Assembly (NCBI GenBank): GCA_021432605.1
Contig: MU271145.1
Span: forward strand, 1 to 64,000
Source of the DNA: Coniochaeta sp. PMI_546
Lineage: Eukaryota; Ascomycota; Sordariomycetes; Coniochaetales; Coniochaetaceae
Direction of reading: 5' to 3'
DNA length: 64,000 nt
The stretch's first letter is position 1, and each line of letters opens with the position of its first letter. The position numbers and the translations under genes are program-made. Shown piece after piece: positions 1 to 13,367 of the stretch. Below the pieces are notes generated by a model that worked only from the letters and a program-made list of their open reading frames with translations, had not been told where the DNA came from and made no database searches.

Positions 1-353
1 GATAAGGAACAGACATGCAGGGCGTATCGCACTGCATGGGCCAGGGACCCCGGGTCACGTGACTGATAGAAGGAATAGTTTCATAGCAGGCATATCAGGA
101 TATGGGTGATAGTTTCCTATCGACCATATCACCACAGTCTCTACAAGTATATAGGAAGGAGTCTCTCTAGACTCCGCTACAGATAGTTCTTGATCACCCA
201 GTGATCAATCTAAGTATTCAATTGAGGTTATCTTTTGAGTAAGACACTTGTCTTAACGATACCAGAGTGAAGACTGCTTGTTACACCTTAACTTACTTAC
301 CCTAAGTAACAGAACTCACCTTCTGATCCTTAGCCCGTCTTGGGATCGTTACA
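1..353 (+). mobile_element. LTR of a second Ty3/Gypsy copy, opposite orientation, cut by window edge
   Basis: Read on the minus strand, this stretch matches the 391-bp LTRs at 970-1360 and 7297-7687 along its whole length. It therefore belongs to the same family but lies in the opposite orientation. Only 353 of about 391 bp are inside the window; the rest lies to the left. It keeps ordinary base composition, unlike the AT-rich copies, so it is much less touched by RIP. Whether it is a solo LTR or the edge of a longer element cannot be seen here. Confidence 0.85.
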
Positions 354-964
354 TATATACTACACGGTTTTTTTTAATATTATTATTATATTTACTATTT
401 AATTAATAAATAAATATATTAAATATATATAATAATATTAAAATACTAGTATATATTATAAATAGTATATATTAGTAGTTAATACTAATATTTAACTTAT
501 TATATAGAATTACAATATATATTAACGTATATATACGGTATAAACTATTATTTTTCTATTTTGCAAATTAAGAAAAATAAAAAGAAAATAACTAATAAAG
601 GTATAAAGCTAGTATAAAATAGAAAAATATAGAAAAAAAAAAGGAGTATTTTATACTCGAGAACAGCCTTTATTACGCCCTACTTTTACGTGACCACGGT
701 GCATTTGAGTATTACGTTACGTTTTAAAACACGGTTATTATAACAGGCTAGTACCTAAGGTTTGACAAGGCTAAAGCCTTAGCTTACAAATTCCCGTACG
801 TGCGGTCGCCTACCGAATATTCGGCTACGGGGCGGATTAACCAGTCCCCCGTAAGTACGTTATTTATAAGCCTATCTTCCGCCCTTAAACCGTAGGGGAT
901 TTCTTTTCTTCTTCTTTAACTAATAATAGTCCTTACTAAACCCTACGTATCGGAATAAGATCAC
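354..964. other. AT-rich RIP-altered spacer without a gene
   Basis: About 360-660 is nearly pure A+T low-complexity sequence. About 660-964 is RIP-like (TpA and CpG rich, CpA/TpG poor) and may be the remains of an older repeat into which the Gypsy element inserted. No reading frame of note is present. Confidence 0.6.
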
Positions 965-969
965 GTACT
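965..969. repeat. Target-site duplication, left copy (GTACT)
   Basis: The 5-bp direct repeat GTACT stands immediately outside the left LTR and recurs at 7688-7692 just outside the right LTR. This is the duplication length typical of Ty3/Gypsy integration, and it fixes both element ends. Confidence 0.85.
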
Positions 970-1360
970 TATAACGATCTTAAGACGGGCTAAGGATTAG
1001 AAGGTAAGTTCTATTACTTAAGGTAAATAAGTTAAGGTATAACAAGTAGTCTTTATTCTAATATCGTTAAGATAAGTGTTTTACTCAATGATAACTTCGA
1101 TTGAATATTTAGATTGATTACTAGGTAATCAAGAACTATTTATAACGGAATCCCGAAAGATTCCCTTTTATATACTAGTAGAAACTATAATAATTATAAC
1201 GATAATTATAATCGTACCGACCGTAATCCTTCCTGATTATTACGATTATAATAATCAATTACGTAACCCGAGGTCCTTTGCTTATATAATACGATAAGCC
1301 TCGTATATATATTCTTTATCTATTAATAGGGTATTTTCCGTTATTTATAAGTTTATAATA
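970..1360 (-). repeat. 3' LTR of the chromovirus
   Basis: 391 bp, aligned end to end with 7297-7687 as a direct repeat. Both are RIP-altered, this one more strongly. Confidence 0.88.
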
Positions 1361-4300
1361 TTATCCCCCTTTTCCTTTAGTTATTATCTTTAAGGCCTAA
1401 TATTTCTTATAAGTAATACTAATAGCCTATATAAGTTACGTCCGAAGGTTTCTTTTTCTTTATCGTTATTATATCTAACCGTAATATATAAAAACAAAAG
1501 AAATCTTCCAAATCCTTAAACGATTACCGTATCGCTTTACTAATAATTATCTTTTCTAACGTTATCGAGATATTTTCGTATTCGAATTACGAAAAACGCG
1601 GTCTTACTTTTTATTAGGTTTCCGAAAAGGATTCTTCCCGATATACGGAATACGTTCGTTCGGGTCGTTCGTAATACGATATCTAAAGTCTTTCCAACGA
1701 GGAACTTATAAAAATCGGAAAATAGTTTCGTAAACTAGAAAAAGAAATAAAATAGGCCGAAACTAAAGTTTAACGTTTTCGTATCTAAAAGAAAATATAA
1801 TTTGAGAAAATAATATATATTATCCGTAAAAGTATAACGAACGTAAAGAAATTAGAACGGGTCGAAAAAGAGGAAACCGATCGCGAAGTAACGAGAATTG
1901 CCGAAAATCGTTTACCTTCCGTTACGTCTTTTTCTTTTGACGACGACTTTATTTTAGGCTAAGACGTAATTTACGGCGACGTAATATTATCCCCTTCGAC
2001 TTTTAAAATAATAATATTATTATAATACGGAACTCTTATAATAACTATTAATAGTTCGTAAGGTAAGCTTCCGGTTCTTACGTATTTTCCGAATCGTCGT
2101 AGTTCTTCTATTTAACGTAATAAAAATCTACGTTTCCTTCCTTTTTGTACTTAAGGATCTTTTCTATTTCGTATTCTTACGTTAATTCGATTTTAATATT
2201 TATTATTAACTTCGCGTTTTTAAATATTAGTTCGAAAAACGAAATATAAAATACTAGGTAAATATATATATTCGTTAGTAGCTAAAGTTTATAGTTCAAA
2301 TTAGATAATTTTTTCTTGATCTTAAATAGTCCGATTTTCTTCTAATCTAATTTATCGTTTAATCGTTTTATTTTGATATTTCGTCGTACGAGGTAGATTT
2401 TGTTTCCCTTTTATAAAATTAGTCTTTTTAACTTTTTCTAGTTTACGTATCGTATTATTCGTAAGTTAAATAGTTTTATATATCCGCGAAGTTTCTTATA
2501 GAATAGCTTTATTTATTCCGCGGTATATTTTACTTATAATAGTTCTAGATCTAATAGTATTAGTCCGTCTCTTAGTACTTCCCTTATAATAGGCTTATAA
2601 CCGTAATTGATAAAGAACGGTAAATACCCGTTTAACGTTTCGCTTAATATACTATTATAGGCCTATTATATTACCGGTAGTTACCTAACCTAATTATCTT
2701 ATTTTTTATTGATATATATCCTTAGATATTGTTTAAGGGTCTAGTTCGTTCGTTTTATTTACCTATCTATTTATAAGTAAAACGATATCGATAATTTATA
2801 TTTGATTCCGACTTATCGTATTAGTATTATCTAAAACTTTAAGGTAAATAATTTGTTTCTATCGGTAACAAGTTATTTAGGTAGTTTATATTAGCTTATT
2901 ACTATTTTTAAAAAGGTATAAGTTATATCTTCCGTTATATTTACTTCTTTATACGGTATAAAGTACGCGTATTTAGAGAATTTGTTTATAATTACCTATA
3001 TATTATCGTAGGTAATCTTAATTATAAGTTCCTTCGATATTAGTAGTTTAACGATAAAGTTTATCGTAACTATTTCCTATAGTTTTTCTAATAGTTAGAT
3101 AGGTTATAATAACCCGTATAGCTTATATTTATTTGACTTGGCCTTATTATACTTATCGTATTCGCCGATTACCTATTTAACTACTTTATCTAATCTTAGA
3201 AAGTCGTAAGTCCGTCGTACGCGTTCTTTAGTCTTATAAACTCCTTAGTATCTATATAACGGATATTCGTAAAACTCTTTTACTAATTCTTTCCGTAGTT
3301 CGTCTAGTACGTATACCTTATTCCGGAATTATAATAAACCGTAATACGATAGAAGTATAAAGGTAACGTTTTCTTTAGTCTTTTTTTTTCGGTATTCTTT
3401 AATCCTTTCCGCCTATCGTTCTTCGGGTTCTATATTTTATATCGCCCCGATCTATATATCGAGTTTAAGGTTCCCTTATTAGTTTGTCCTAAAGAAGTTT
3501 ACCGAACGTATTTCTTTTTTTAGTTTTAGATCTTTTCGTCGACTAAGAACGTCTATTTTGTTATTTTCGCTTCCTTTTTTATATATAATTTCGAAATCGA
3601 AATCAGTAAAGAACTTATACTATCTGATTTATCGTTTGTTAAGTTCTTTTGTAAAAATAAACGTAATAAGGTTTTTATAATCTATTAGGACTTTTATTTT
3701 ATATCTCGCCTTTATAAGATAATATTTCTATTCTTTAAACGTTTTAATAATAACTATTAGTTTCTTATCTAATATATTATAATTAAGTTTTAATCTACTT
3801 AGCTTTTTCGAAAAGAATACTATTGGATATAATTTCCCTTATTTATTTTTCTATCCTAACTAGCTTCCAAATACGAATTCCGACGTATCAGTTTCTATTT
3901 CGTAAGATTTCTCGGGATCCGTAATAATTAATATTAGCCGGTTTAAGATCTTCTTCTTAAGTTCCTAAAACGCCTCTTCCTTTTTCGAAATCTATTCGAA
4001 CTTTAAGTCTTTCTTAATAAGGTTAATAAAAGGTATTACGATCTTATTATAATCCTTGATAAACTTCCGATAGAAGTTAGTAATCTTTAAAAAGGTTTGT
4101 ATTCCCGTAACCGTTTTTAATATAAGTTATTCCTTAATAGCTTTTAGCTTATCTAAATCTATTTCGAATTAGCCTAATAATATAACGTAACCGAGAAATT
4201 TTATTTTTTATTAATAAAATTCGTATTTTTCGGGTTCGATTAATAAATTCGCGTCTTATAATACTTATAAGACGAAGTAAATATATTTCTTATATTATTC

Positions 4301-7296
4301 GAAGTCTTCCGAATAGATTAAAATATTATCGAAATATACGACGATGAAATCGTCTGATTTACTTTCGAAATACGTAATTAATCATCCTTTAAAAAGAAGC
4401 CGGTACGTTAGCGAACCCGAAAGGTATAATATAATATTCGTATTATTTTAGTTTAGATCGTTATACCGTCTTCTATTTATTTCTTTCTTTAATTCGTATT
4501 AGGTTATATATTCCTTTAAGGTTTAGGATAATAAACTATCGGGTTTTATATAACCGATCTTTTAGTTCGGATATAAAAGGTAATAGTCTTCGATCTTTAA
4601 TAATAATATTATTAAGCTATCGATAATCTATAACGAGACGTAATTTCCCGTTTTTTTTTAAATACGAATAAGATAGGGTATCTTACTAGTAATTATAATA
4701 GTCGAATATAACCTTTCTTTAGATTTTTATTAATATATTCTCTTAACGTTTATAATTATAAATCGTTAAGAGGGTAAATCTTATAAAATCCGGGTTCCTT
4801 ACTTAGTTAAAGATTGATCTCGTAATCCTAACGATTATATTTAGGTAATCTTATTTTAAATTCGGGTTTAAATAGTTTATTATATCGATAGTATTCTTTC
4901 GGAATCGTTCGTATCGATATAAACTAAGTTTTTATAATCGTTTCGTAAACTATCAAAGCTCTTTTAAAGTTATATATAAGCTTTTCCCCGTAAAGTTCGT
5001 TTTCTATAAAGGTTAATTCTCTTTTTAACGTATTTTATTAAAGTTAGCCTATTTTTTAATTGATTCGGGGATTATTCGTTTGTAACTAAGGTATCCCTAA
5101 TACTATACCGTATGATAAGATTTCCGTAATATCGAATATTATCTCTTAATTATAACCTTAGATAGTAATTTAGAAAGGCGTAGTTTCTATATCTACTAGT
5201 CCTTATCTATAATCGATAAGGTTTCTATTAATAGTTCTAAGTCGGTAAAGCTTATCCTTTTTCTTCTAAAACAATCGTAACGTATTAACGAGATTCGGCG
5301 AGATATAATTTCCTTATATTCCGCTATCTATTATTACCTAGGTATTGTTTCTTTATATATTAATCGTAACTTATAAGTATTTAATTCTTATTGTCGTATA
5401 TAAAAATCTTTTTATATTACGTCGATATAATCCTTTTATAATCGACGTTAATCGTTTTTTAATCTTCGGAACGAAATACCGTAGTATTCGGGTTTATCTT
5501 TAGTTCTAAAAGAAGATTCTAACGGTTCCCCGTAATCTTTTTCTTCCGTTTCCGATTTAAAAGCTAATAATCTTTCTAAACGTTCGTCTATTTAGATCTA
5601 TTTCTAATTTATTTTTTTTAACTTTCTTCTATACTTATATCTTATAGCCTCGGTAACTTATTAAGAACGCGTTAGTCTATATACTATAGGCTTATTATCG
5701 TATTTAGAACTTTTCGGTCGATTCTCTTTCTATCGTAATTTATATTACGATTTCTAATACCGAATATCCTAATCGTCCCGTTTATCTTACCGAATTCTCG
5801 GGTAAGTAAGTAATTTATAATTAGTTCTTACCCTCGACTTTTCGCTTAGGTTCTATTACCGTTAAGAACTCTTATCCCGTTAGGTTAAGTTATAATTATA
5901 TAGTTCCGGGTAACGTTAGTAATAGGTATTATCCGTTCTTATATACTTCCTCGTATCTTTCGATATTTCTAGGTTTATAAAGGTAAAGTATCGGCCTAGT
6001 TATCGGTATTCGTATTAGTATTTATTTATAACTTAGTTTTTCTTATATATACCAAGTATAACGGTAAAAGATATACAAATTCTACGAAATCTAGTTATAA
6101 TAAACCGAATTAATATATACTAATTCGTAATCTTTATATAAAAGTATTTGTTTTTCTTCGATTTCGTTTTATTTTCGGTCTAATAAGTTAATTAGATACG
6201 TTACGTCCGTAATATCGTATTTTAATATTATTACTAGGTCGATTTCTTTTCCCGGTAATCTAAGAAGTACCTTATATTATTGTTTTTTACGTATTATCGC
6301 GATAACGTAAAATCTTTCGTCTTTTAATATTACCTAAACCTTGTTTTCGGGGACTAGTTTCCAAGCTTTTTTAAATTAGCGATATTTATTAACGTAATAT
6401 CCTTATTTCTTATAGTTAAAATATTTACCCTTTTTCCTTAGTTAGCTTCGTTAAATAACGTTTAGGTCTATAGGTCCCGGATAAGAACCTATAACCGTAG
6501 ATCGTTTTTTTCTTAAATTCGCGGTTTCTCTTATCGTTTAAAAAACTTTTCCTTTTCTTCTTTTAAGTTTTCGTTTATATAATCGATTATCGATCTTGAT
6601 TACGGACGCGATATATTTATATAAAGTATCCGATCGGTCTTCTTTATTAAGTTTATCTTTAACGTTATCCCGTAATCCTTCGTAAAAATAAAAGAATAAA
6701 GCTTGTTTTCTTAAGTTGAGTTTGGCCGTAATTCGTTTGAATTCTACCGTATATATTCTTACCGAACTTTTCTATCTTAAAGATAAAAGTTATCGTTCCG
6801 CCGATCTTTATTCGTTAGGATTACCGAAAGTCTCTTTGAGTTTTTCGAATAGCCGGTCGACGTTTAAGAATATAACGCGGGTTTCCGGTTTCCGTCCTTT
6901 TATATTTAACTAATTATCTAAGAAATCCTGAAAACTAAGTTCGAACTATTCGGCCGTCTTCCCCTTTAATAGATTTCCTATATAAATTACTTTTTCGTAC
7001 TCTTTAGGGAAAGACTTTATATATATTTTGAAATATATATATACTTACGTAATAAAGGCTTATAACCCTTCTTTATTCTTATCGTAAAGTTTAGGGCGCG
7101 GAACTTTAATCTTAACCGTCGGGTCGATCTTAAATCTTTCTTTAAAAGCCGTAATTTCCGCTTATAGCTACGTGATTATTATTATTATATCGTTAACTTA
7201 TACTTATATTATAGGTATTAGTTAAAATACGGGTATTCCGGGTATTATATTAGCTATTTGGTATAGGGTTAACTTACCGAATAAAAATAATCAAAA

Positions 7297-7687
7297 TATA
7301 ACGATCCTAAGACGGGTTAAAGATTAGAAGGTAAATTTTATTACTTAAGATAAGTAAGTTAAGGTATAACAAGTAATCTTTATTTTAATATCGTTAAGAT
7401 AAATATCTTACTTAATAATAACCTCGATTGAATATTTAGATTAATTACTAGGTAATTAAGAACTATCTATAACGGAATCCCAAAGGACTTCTTCCTATAT
7501 ACTAGTAGAGACTATAGTAATTATAGCGATAGTTATAATCGTACCGACCGTAATCCTTCCTAATTATTACGATTATAATGATCAGTTACGTAACCCGAGG
7601 TCCCTTACTTATATAATGCGATAAGCCTCGTATATATATTCTTTATCTATTGGCGGGGTATCTTCCGTTACCTATAGGTTTGTAACA
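7297..7687 (-). repeat. 5' LTR of the chromovirus
   Basis: 391 bp, the same length as the partner LTR at 970-1360. The outer end abuts the GTACT duplication at 7688-7692. Confidence 0.88.
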
Positions 7688-7692
7688 GTACT
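7688..7692. repeat. Target-site duplication, right copy (GTACT)
   Basis: Identical to 965-969 on the other side of the element. Confidence 0.85.
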
Positions 7693-8375
7693 AGCCTTTT
7701 ATAGTTATATATCTCGTAATCCTATATTTTATTCTTACCTTTATCTTAAGCACGACCTGATAGGGTAATAAATTAGTAAAGTTAAGATTATTATAATAAA
7801 GAGAGGGTTAGGGTTATACTTATAACGGTTAGAATAAGGGAAGAAAGAAGAGTAATCTCGTTAGTAATTTCGTTAAAGAAATCGAATAAAATATATTTAT
7901 TTTAATCTTTTTTTACGTATTTAGATTGTTTATATTATCTTTGAACTGTATTATTATATAGTATATAAATAGTATATAATTATACTATATTACTTATATT
8001 ATTAAATTTTTTTTATGATTTTTTACGATTTTTTAATTTAATAAGATATAAAATATTTATTTTAACCTTTTTTTACGTATTTAAATTGTTTATATTAACC
8101 TTAAACTATATTATTATATAGTATATAAATAGTATATAAATAGTATATAATTATACTATACTACTTATATTATTATATATTTTTTACGATTTTTTACGGA
8201 ATTTTTTAAATATATATTACGTAATCCGTAGTATATTTAGTACGTACTATATACTACATATAGTATGTAGTATTAGTATTAGTATGGCTTCGAAATACTA
8301 CATGTAGTATATACTAGATTTAGTACGATGTAGTTAGTATTAGTATGGGGTCATACTAAATTTAGTATACTAATT
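7693..8375. repeat. AT-rich tail with tandem duplication and palindromes
   Basis: Two similar blocks of about 145-160 bp follow each other at roughly 7885-8030 and 8047-8205. Both run from a T-rich start through TTTACGTATTT to runs of TATATAGTATATAAATAG. From 8220 the sequence is built from TAGTA/TACTA words and holds two perfect 16-bp palindromes, at 8295-8310 and 8353-8368. Base composition returns to normal within a few bases of 8375. No gene is seen. Confidence 0.7.
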
Positions 8376-8661
8376 CGCAACACTGCCTGGGGTGCTGCCT
8401 GCAAGGCGGGGCCGACCGAGGCAACAAGCCACTCGGCATCTCAAATTTGCTTATAAAGCCAAAGATATCAGATCATAACGACCACTTTGCGTTTCCCTTT
8501 CGTTGCATATGCCTCTGCACTATTACCGCAATCTACCAACGCGAAGACAGCCAGCATAGAGAACTTCAATCGACAGCTGACCGACCCTTAACAATTCCAA
8601 CCGCCAAAAGTCGACTCAGTCTTCCCATAGAGTTACAGCGGATTGCCGTAGACTAGACTAG

Positions 8662-10795
8662 ATGTTGACAAACCTACCACCAGAGATCTTAAGTCTCATT
8701 CTTAGCGAGGTCCGTGCACTCAACAACCGAAGCTTCCCACCTTACTAGCAACAAACGCTGATGTCGTGTCCGGTAGTTGAGCAGTGGGGGACACTTGAAG
8801 GGAGACTTGAAGGCAGTGTCCCTCGTTTCAAAGCGTTTACATGCAGCTGTTGCCGAAAGACTTTGGCAGGTTATCACGCTCAGACCGCCGAGCGAGTATG
8901 ACCTTCACAGACTCGATGCCAGGACGCTGCCCCAAGCGTGCCTTCAACTTGCCCGGGAGCTTCACTTTCGCTCGTCTTTTAGCTACTCCATCCAGGACCG
9001 CTGCCCTCACTCGAGAGACTACTACCTAGATGATACGCCTTCAGGATTCTCGTTCGAAGGGGAAGATGAGGATGAGGATCTCAATTTGGAGCCTTTCGAG
9101 CTCCTCGCCCAGAAGACGATGGCAGTGCTTCGACGACTCAAGGACAACCAACTGCATAGCTTCAGGTGAGTCTCTTGGATACCTTCAACCCCACAGTTTG
9201 GCGCAGCTGAGAATTGAATCTAGCTGGGATCTCGGTACATGTGTACCATCCGAGATTCTCGGAGATAGGGGAATTATCCCCCTTAAGCAGCCGTTACTTC
9301 GATCGTTGAGCTTGACCACTAACGCCCTGTGTTTCGGAGATGGGGATGTGGAACCGGTCGACCTCTCCTCGTTTCATCACCTCCAAAGTCTGTGTTGGAG
9401 GGCGATTCATGGGCGGGACGTCGACGCTCTGTATCTTGTCATTCAGTTGAACAAATCTCGTCTGCGGACACTGGAGCTGGATTTCGTGAACTGGCAGGAA
9501 TTTCTAGATTACCAAGATCTGAGCAGCGACGAAGAGGATGGAAATGACGAAGGAACCTCCATGGCGAACAGTTTCTTTGCGGACCATATCCTATGCCTCG
9601 ATAGGCGTCGGCCGCGCCAATTGTTACCTCAGCTCCGCGTTTTGAACCTCACACAAGTTGCCCTTGTGGGTGCGATGGCGCATGCTATCAACTTCGACAC
9701 CCTCAGGTCACTCACTCTGCGCATGTGTCCCGGTTGGACGGATTTCGTCGAGACTGCTTTGCAACTTAAGGTTTTGTTACGGCTGATCACCCTCGAGATA
9801 CAGGACACGGATGCAGTAAGCATTTCCGGCGAATACGTCATCCGCGACCTCATCAATGAATTTACAGGTCTGGAAGAGCTTTTTATCAGCCAGACTGGGC
9901 CTGTGGAAACTTTAGACCTCTGGAAAACCATTGCCCGCTGCCACCCGACCCTTAGGAGATTCGTGCACCACCAGCGAACAATTAATACCGACTGGGAGGA
10001 CCCTAACTTTGAGGAGGAAGTCGACCTCGATGATCTCGGCATCTTCGGACGCGAGGGGCGAATTATGAAAGAGGATCCCTTGCGGAACAACCCTCTTGCT
10101 AGGCTCGACCTCGATTGCATCGGCCTGTGCTGCCGCCCAAATCGCCGCTTGGTAAGAACAGTAGTGCTAACCTAATACACGGATCCTGAACTAACCAGAT
10201 GGTGTGACAGAAGCACATTCTCCTCCCTTACAGGGTTATACCATCGTTGAAACTGCTTCACATCCGTCAATCGGCCGCGGACCTTAAGTTCTACGCATCT
10301 TGGTTCCAAGGTAATAGTCCACCCATGGTGTCTTTAGCCACAACAGGCGAAGATCCGCAAGTGACCGAAGAGGAAAACGAAGAGGAAAGTAATTCGGGGC
10401 GGGAGGACTCGATGGCCCCCTCGTGGGCGGATTCCGGGCCGCCTAGCCCAATTGATGATACAGAGGATGCGGCCTTTAACCCCGACGACGACGAAAATGC
10501 TGCGGTCGCCGAAAGCGGGCGATTGAATTGGCCCAAACTCTTGCCCGAGACGCAGCGTTTTGCCAGTTGGGCCTTTGGGCCCCATGGTATCCCGTCGCTG
10601 CAGATTATCGCGTTCGGCGACTACGCCCACGGCGGGAGAGCGACCAGTAACAGGTTCTTCCTCTGCAGGTGTACGGAGGAGGGCAGGCAGTTTCGATACC
10701 TTTCTGAGTATGATAGAATGGGGAAAGAATTTTATTTGGAGTATCGCAATGTGCTGCAAGCATGCCCGGTCGAGCCGCTTCTGGGGAAAGAATAG
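8662..10795 (+). CDS. F-box protein
   Basis: Likely substrate-recruiting subunit of an SCF ubiquitin ligase. Four exons fit: 8662-8709, 8777-9165, 9224-10151, 10211-10795, giving 649 residues. Introns of 67, 58 and 59 nt carry GT/AG ends, and the last has a CTAAC branch site. The F-box occupies about residues 4-48 (LPPEILSLILSE, then LKAVSLVSKRLHAAVAERLW) and is only restored when the first intron is removed, which supports the ATG at 8662. The middle holds leucine-rich stretches of the degenerate fungal F-box/LRR kind. An acidic, low-complexity insert near residues 495-560 (rich in E, D, S, P) precedes the C-terminus. The gene starts less than 300 bp from the RIP-altered block. The substrate is unknown. 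Confidence 0.82.
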
Positions 10796-12521
10796 AACTT
10801 TCAAAGGAGAGGTGCCTGGGACGGCATAGGCAATACGCATATAAAATAATTCTCAAGCAAGGCGTGACAAGCAATGAGGTGATGTTTACTGTCCTGCGGC
10901 AGGCACGAATTTGCACATGAGTCATTCCTGATTGCTCAAAAAGGGTCCAGAACCGATCTACAGTTCGCACCATTCGAGCGATCAAAAGAGGCGACAAACT
11001 GTCGCTTTTGTAATGGGATTTCGAAAAGTGTTCCTTGCGACCCGGTAAAGTAGACTTCTACCTTACTCTCAGGCAGTCTCTTGCAACTGGGACGCCAGGA
11101 TGAAAGCCTGTGGTTAGATTAGCTTCTTGACGTCGATGTTAAGAAAACTTACCGGTCTGATCAGTACTTGGCTGAGATACATCTTCCGCGGCAACGAAGT
11201 AACTGGATGCTTGCCAGAAATAGGAGCCTCGACGATAAAGTCTATGTAGACCTGGCCTATGGACTGCGTGACGCAGTTGCGACTGACGCAGGCGACTGCG
11301 CCGAGGGGCTGACTATGCGTGCACGTCGGACGCCCGGGAGTTTATATCATCCTTCAAGGTGATGGCTTCAAGCACTCGGCCATCATCTCCATCGCCTACA
11401 TTTGCCAGGTTTCCCTTCCCTTCAGAGCGGTAGATACCGCAGCGACGTTGGCGGTGTCCCGTAGCATTCCACACCGACACATCAAGTCCGGGGCGGTATT
11501 ACACGAATCTTTGAGGGGGGTCCTCCAGATCGTATGATCGCGATCATAACTTTCTCAGTTGTGCAGAAGGAGAAGTCGTCCTTAATGTCATGGCTATGGA
11601 GGAGTGTGGCCGGCCATGTGGTCAACGTACAGCTTGAGCTACATTGGGTGAGGCTCTACAGCTGGAGTAGGAGGATACCTAATGACACCTGCTTGTATCA
11701 CCGTTGCCGGGGACATGTCACGGAAAGCAGTCCGTCGTCCATCTGAGGCAATACGGCCGCACCGTTGCCCAATACAGGCTCGGTCGTCCCTGCCGTTTAT
11801 GGCCGCCCCAGCAGAGCCTCGAGCAATGCACGCTGAGCAGCCAAATGCTAAAGCACCCGTACCCTGTCTCTGTGCGATACCGCAGTCACCAAGAAATCCC
11901 GTAACAGCTGCTTCGTCTCTCTATACATCCTGACCTGTTCTTCTTCACTCCCTCCCTTGCGAACGGAAGCTTGAAAGGCAAGTACGCGGCTGTAGCGGCG
12001 TGACCAGATAGATTATCTATCCTACGGTGGCACGCCTAAAAACATAATCTGGCACAAGCATTTCGCAAGATATTTGGTACGAGGCCGAACAGAGAATACT
12101 ACTATTGGTACGCGGTGTCGCCAGTCTCTGCTTCAGAGAGAGTGATGGCTGCGTTCAGATTATAGAAGAGCCGGATATGGAGGCTTTTGTGTGACTTTTA
12201 TAAGGTAAGGCAAGTCGAGTAGGCGTAACTCCACAGGTGGCTCCGTCAACCATAGTGGATTCTGGTCTAAAAGCCACCAGCCAGATATGGCTTTCTGTTG
12301 GGTCTAGGCCAGTTACAGTTGTCCTTTAGGCAGGTCCTGCGTAACCGGAACAGAGTCACTGGTGCTTAGGAGAGTGAGAGGGCGAGCAGCCTGAGCCAGA
12401 CCTGACCGAAGCGGCGACTTTGACTAACTGCGTTAGGTCTTCTGTACGGTCCTGTTTCGTCTGTGACTCCCTAGACTATTTCCAACGTCCCACACTGAGC
12501 TTCCAGTTCCTACCCAGTTCT
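10796..12521. other. Intergenic, 1.7 kb, no gene recognised
   Basis: Normal base composition with only short overlapping frames on both strands. None has an ATG-led frame with protein-like composition or usable splice sites. I see nothing in it. Confidence 0.5.
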
Positions 12522-13367
12522 CTAACCGGGGTGCTTTCTACGAACATGACGAACTAGGTAGTCGTCTCTTTCAAACTTCTTACCACATTCAGGACATTCT
12601 CCCCCAATAGCAGGGTAATTGGTCTGCTCGGCCCAGTTTCTATGATGCTTCCAAACATGACGCTTCTTTTCTTTCTCATCCCTGGCTTCGTTCCATTGGC
12701 AACGCCCCGTCGGACATCTCTGATGTTCCTGCACGTGTATCCTATGTAGCATACAGTTAGGCCGGAACAAGTCGCAACAGTGATAGATTTCGAAACCTAC
12801 AGAGGACGACGGGGATGTCACACTTACTCCAGATCAACCACTGATGGGGCAATCCATCCGCACTCCTTCCAGTTACAACGACGACGTGTTCGTTCCTTTG
12901 CACGCCGCTTATCGGGAACACAGCTGGAGTGCGTCAGTAATCAGCAAAGCATGATTTTGAACGGAAAGCCCACTGTACCCGTACGTTTCTTTTCCTTGTT
13001 GTATCTCTTTTGGACGTCTTTCTGTAGGGAGAGACCAGTTGTTATCCTCGGGCACCGATTGCTCCATATCATCATCCGGGGTAATGTACTCCTGATGGGA
13101 CGGTTGCAAATCTCTGGGAGCTCAAGCCTCCAGTGATGGTACTGAGGATTGTGTCTGGTGTAGTAGTGATGGGTCAATTGTCCGACTATCGTCGGCAAGG
13201 AGGATGAGTTCTGGGTTCGGATCTACCAAAGGCCGTAAGTCGGGTTGGGGTTGGTATCTTTCCGTAGAGATATATCCTAGCGGCAGCTCTTCATCCTGTT
13301 CCTCATCTTCCCAGAGAGTAGGGTTCTCTGCTCCCGGACGGAAGCCTGAACCAAAGTGAGAAAGCAT
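12522..13367 (-). CDS. C2H2 zinc-finger protein
   Basis: Probable nucleic-acid-binding protein, 215 residues in the model 13367-13143, 13091-12985, 12923-12828, 12741-12522. The last intron (86 nt, GTAAGT donor, CTAAC branch) is well supported: joining across it creates a perfect first finger, C127-x4-C132-x12-H145-x3-H149. A second, looser finger (C152, C157, then H171/H175/H176) and a classic third finger (C192-x2-C195-x12-H208-x4-H213) follow, ending three residues before the stop. The N-terminal half is acidic and proline-rich. The 51-nt intron removing an in-frame TGA at 13122-13124 is a guess, as is the start: a CTGAC/TGCAG acceptor just upstream of the ATG at 13367 suggests a further 5' exon. 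The target is unknown. Confidence 0.62.

Larger units (their letters stand above)
970..7687 (-). mobile_element. Broken Ty3/Gypsy chromovirus (LTR retrotransposon), RIP-altered
   Basis: A 6718-bp LTR element in minus sense. Its 391-bp direct LTRs are 7297-7687 (5') and 970-1360 (3'), flanked by GTACT duplications. Fossil coding parts follow in Gypsy order on the minus strand: gag-like region near 7.15-6.5 kb, zinc-knuckle area near 6.4 kb, reverse transcriptase near 4.9-4.1 kb, RNase H region after it, integrase core near 3.3-2.7 kb, and a chromodomain-like segment near 2.2-2.05 kb, which places it among the chromoviruses. The whole body is AT-rich and thoroughly broken, with very many breaks. 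RIP makes LTR divergence useless as a clock, so no age is given beyond saying that it was inactivated after insertion. Confidence 0.9.

Noticed and set aside
6716-6913. 65-codon open frame inside the AT-rich element
   Set aside because: Opposite strand to the element's own coding direction and a product of RIP-altered composition.
11168-11933. Several 64-83 codon frames in the gap after the F-box gene
   Set aside because: Overlapping, mutually inconsistent frames with no ATG context, splice logic or protein-like features.
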